Origin: Diadophis punctatus similis
Taxonomy: Eukaryota; Chordata; Lepidosauria; Squamata; Dipsadidae
Direction: 5' to 3'
Length of the DNA: 64,000 nt
Assembly: GCA_023053685.1 (NCBI GenBank)
Contig: JALIGW010000040.1
Coordinates: 310,001-374,000, forward strand
Part shown: piece after piece, positions 61,190 through 64,000 of the stretch
Layout of the letters: the number at the start of each line of letters is the position of its first letter
Numbering within the stretch: position 1 is the first letter of the stretch
The notes under the pieces: model-generated
The model's database searches: none
Told to the model about the DNA's origin: nothing
The model's input: the letters and a program-made list of their open reading frames with translations, nothing else
Translations under genes and position numbers: made by a program

Positions 61190-64000
61190 CTTTTTTTTTT
61201 AATTGAAAAGTTTTATAAGTACAAAGTACAAACATTTTTTCACTTCCCCCCTCCCCTCTCCCCCCCCCACTCACCCTTCCCCCCCACCCACCCCCAGACT
61301 TCCCAGAAAAAGCACAAGGTATAAATCCAAGAAAACTAACATAAAAATTAAAAAGATACTAAAAAAAGAAAAAAAGTTATTAGTTCAAAAATACCTTTTC
61401 ATCCTTAACTCTTTGTTAATCCAAAAGCTTGAAAGTATAATCTAACATTTCACAGATTTCTAACATTAATAAGCTATTTGAGTTGTTTTAATCTGATACT
61501 TTTTTTGAATATATTCAGTCCACCTACTCCATTCCAATATATATCTTTCATTTGAGTGGTCCTTTAAATATGATGAAATCTTGGCCATTTCCACCAAATG
61601 TGTCATTTTCAATGTCCATTCTTCAATTGTAGGTATGTCTTCTTTTTTTCCAATATTGTGCCACCAATAATCTGGCAGCAGATATACAGTTCAAAACCAA
61701 CTTAGTCTCTATAACAGAGCAATCCATTATTATACCCAACAAGAAAAATTGTAGTGTGAACTTGATCTTTTTCTTTAAAATATTTTGTATAATCCACCAA
61801 ATTTTTATCCAAAATGCCTTGATCTTTTTACAAGTCCACCATATATGAAAATATGTAGCATCATCACATTCGCATCTCCAATATTTAGAATCTAGATTTG
61901 GGTACATACAAGCTAGTTTTTTTGGGTCTAGATGACATCTATAAAGCATTTTATAAAAATTTTCTCTCAAATTTTATGCCTGTGTAAATTTAACATTTCT
62001 AACCCATATCGTTTCCCATGTATCCATCATTATAGGTTCACCAATATTCTGAGCCCATTTTATCATGCAATCCTTAACTAATTCTGTTTCTGAATCTAAT
62101 TCCAATAATATATTATATAATCTCTTTATATGCATTGGGCCCTTATCTTTTATTTGTACAACCAAATTATCCTCTTGTTTCAAAATACCAATTTTTTGAT
62201 CATCTCTCCATCTAGCCTGTAATTGTATATATTGAAACCATGTTCTGATTATACCTTCTTCTCTTAATTTCTCAAACGATTTTAATTGATATAAAGTTCC
62301 CTCTTCCAAAAGAAGTTCTTTATATGTAATTTTATCAAATTTTTGTTCCACATTTATATTTTCTATCGCGTGTCTGGGTACTGTCCATAAAGGTAACTTA
62401 TCATTTAATTTAGATTGATGCTTTTTCCAGACACGCAATAAAGCATTTCTTAATATATGGCTCTTGAAAGCTTTATCTACCTTTTTATCATATACTAAGT
62501 AAGCATGCCACCCAAAAACTAAACCATATCCCTCAATATTTAATACACTCTCTTCCGTTAGATTAATCCAATCCGTAATTGCTGAGAGAACCGCTGCTTC
62601 ATAATACAATTTTAAATTAGGCATTTTTAAACCACCTCTTTCACATATGTCCTGCATAATCTTCTGATTTACCCTTGGCTTCTTCCCCGCCCATATAAAT
62701 TTATTTATACCCTTCTGCCATTCCTTTAAGACTTCATCTTTTTTAAGTATTGGTATCATTTGAAAGAGGAATAGAAATCTTGGAAAAACATTCATTTTAA
62801 CAGCAGCTATCCTACCCAGCAAAGACAATTGTAATTTCTCCCAACTTTCCATATCCTTCTGTATTTTTAACCAAAGTGGTTCATAGTTATGTTGATATAG
62901 TTTTGTATTTGTGGACATAATATAAACCCCTAAATATTTGATCTTTTGAACTATCTCAAAACCTGTTGCCTTTTCTATTTCTATTTCTTTTTGGTTTCTT
63001 GTCACATTTTTAACTATTATTTTTGTTTTAGCTATATTTATTTTAAAACCAGACACTTGTCCATATGAGTTAATTGTATCCATCAGAATTCTAATAGATT
63101 GTAATGGTTGAGTTAAAGTAACAACCAGGTCGTCCGCAAACGCTCGAAGCTTATATTTTTCCTGTTTAATTTTTATTCCTTTTATTGTATCAAGTTCTCT
63201 TATTTTACTAAGTACTATTTCCAAACTCAAAATAAACAACAAAGGAGATAAAGGGCATCCTTGTCTTGTTCCCTTTTCTATATTGAAGGTATCTGTTAGT
63301 CCACCATTGATTATTATTTGTGCCATTTGTTTTTGATATATTGCCCCAATGGATTGTACAAAATAATCTCCCAATTGTAACTTTTCTATTAACTTTAGTA
63401 AAAACCGCCAATTCAATCTATCAAAAGCCTTCTCAGCATCCAAAAATACTAATGCTGCAGAGACCTGGTTATTACTTCTCAAATACTCTAATAAATTAAC
63501 AATTTGTCTAACATTAGTTTTCATTTGTCTACCAGTTAAAAACCCTGTTTGATCGTGATGTATCATCTGTTGCATAACTATCATTAATCTATTCGCTAAA
63601 ATTTTAGTAAAAATTTTGTAATCTATATTTAAAAGTGAGATTGGTCTATAATTTTTAGAATCTGTACAATCTAAACCCTCTTTTGGGATCAGAGAGATGA
63701 AAGATGTCTTCCATGTTGGAGGAACATTACCTCCCTTTTGAATATTATTGAATAATTGTTTAAGTGGTTCCCCCATTTCTTCCTGTAATTTTTTTATAAT
63801 AAACAGCAGTTAGACCATCTGTCCCAGGGGCTTTACCCACTTTTAACTGTTTAATTGCCATTGAGATCTCTTCTGAAGTTATCAATTGATTTAACATATC
63901 CCTCTGCTCTTTAGAGGTTATATAAATATTCTGTTTCTGCAAATAATTATCTATATTCTCTTCTTTAACTTTATCCCCACTGTATAAATCTGAATAAAAT
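61190..64000 (-). pseudogene. L1-clade LINE ORF2, runs off the window
   Basis: Minus strand, entering at 64000. Two frames, 63942-63760 and 63776-61974, give an RT with GKAPGTDGLTAVYYK, NYRPISLLNIDYKI, DAEKAFDRLNW, GTRQGCPLSPLLF and FADD at 63140-63129, then LGRIAAVKMNVFPRFLFLF. A stop at 61976-61974 is followed in frame by 61970-61623, the cysteine-rich C-terminus (YWRCECDDATYFHIWWTC). The change of frame near 63770 falls on an A7 run. The 3' region has a G-rich tract on the minus strand (C-rich on plus, 61245-61300), usual for L1 3' UTRs, and an A10 tail (plus 61191-61201). Only two lesions in 2.3 kb, so the copy is young. Endonuclease and ORF1 lie outside the window. Confidence 0.9.

Overview
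The window is vertebrate nuclear DNA, almost certainly from a squamate reptile and most likely a snake. That reading rests on a tRNA-derived SINE of squamate type, CR1, L2 and L1 LINEs typical of squamates, Ty1/copia and Ty3/gypsy (sushi-like) LTR elements, many hAT-type miniature elements, and a long GATA/TATC array. No host protein-coding gene could be recognised. All credible long reading frames belong to retrotransposons; the long low-complexity frames are microsatellite artefacts.

Layout. 0-8.5 kb: a decayed copia 3' end with a hAT insertion, an inverted decayed copia 5' end, a CR1 3' end split by another hAT insertion, then a complete, apparently intact copia element (3563-8501) with two LTRs that look identical, a 5-bp target duplication and one uninterrupted gag-pol frame. 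8.5-11.1 kb: GATA array, a palindromic element and unassigned DNA. 11.1-14.2 kb: a SINE and an L2 LINE nested in a CR1. 14.5-16.1 kb: a CpG-rich block with a ZNF143/THAP11-like motif and an inverted CCAAT box, the best candidate for a host promoter. 16.4-24 kb: two Ty3/gypsy elements on the minus strand (one decayed single-frame element, one sushi-type chromovirus) fused end to end.

24-34.5 kb: CR1, unassigned sequence, TIR elements, a solo LTR, and a Jockey-superfamily LINE split by a hAT element. 34.5-41.5 kb: an L1 with an 18-bp target duplication, an inverted-repeat structure with an 84-bp tandem array, an L2 with endonuclease and RT remnants, a SINE and a hAT element with a perfect 8-bp duplication. 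41.5-56.9 kb: pyrimidine-rich tracts, sushi-element fragments (one with a chromodomain remnant), foldback elements, ancient L2/CR1 and LTR copies. 57-64 kb: microsatellites, L2, SINE, LINE, another solo LTR of the same type as the first, and an L1 running off the window end.

The units do not form a host pathway; they form a stratigraphy. Short elements without enzymes (hAT miniatures, SINEs, solo LTRs) sit inside older LINE and LTR elements, and perfect target duplications allow many insertions to be ordered. The intact copia element is the only unit that looks capable of encoding its own full enzyme set.
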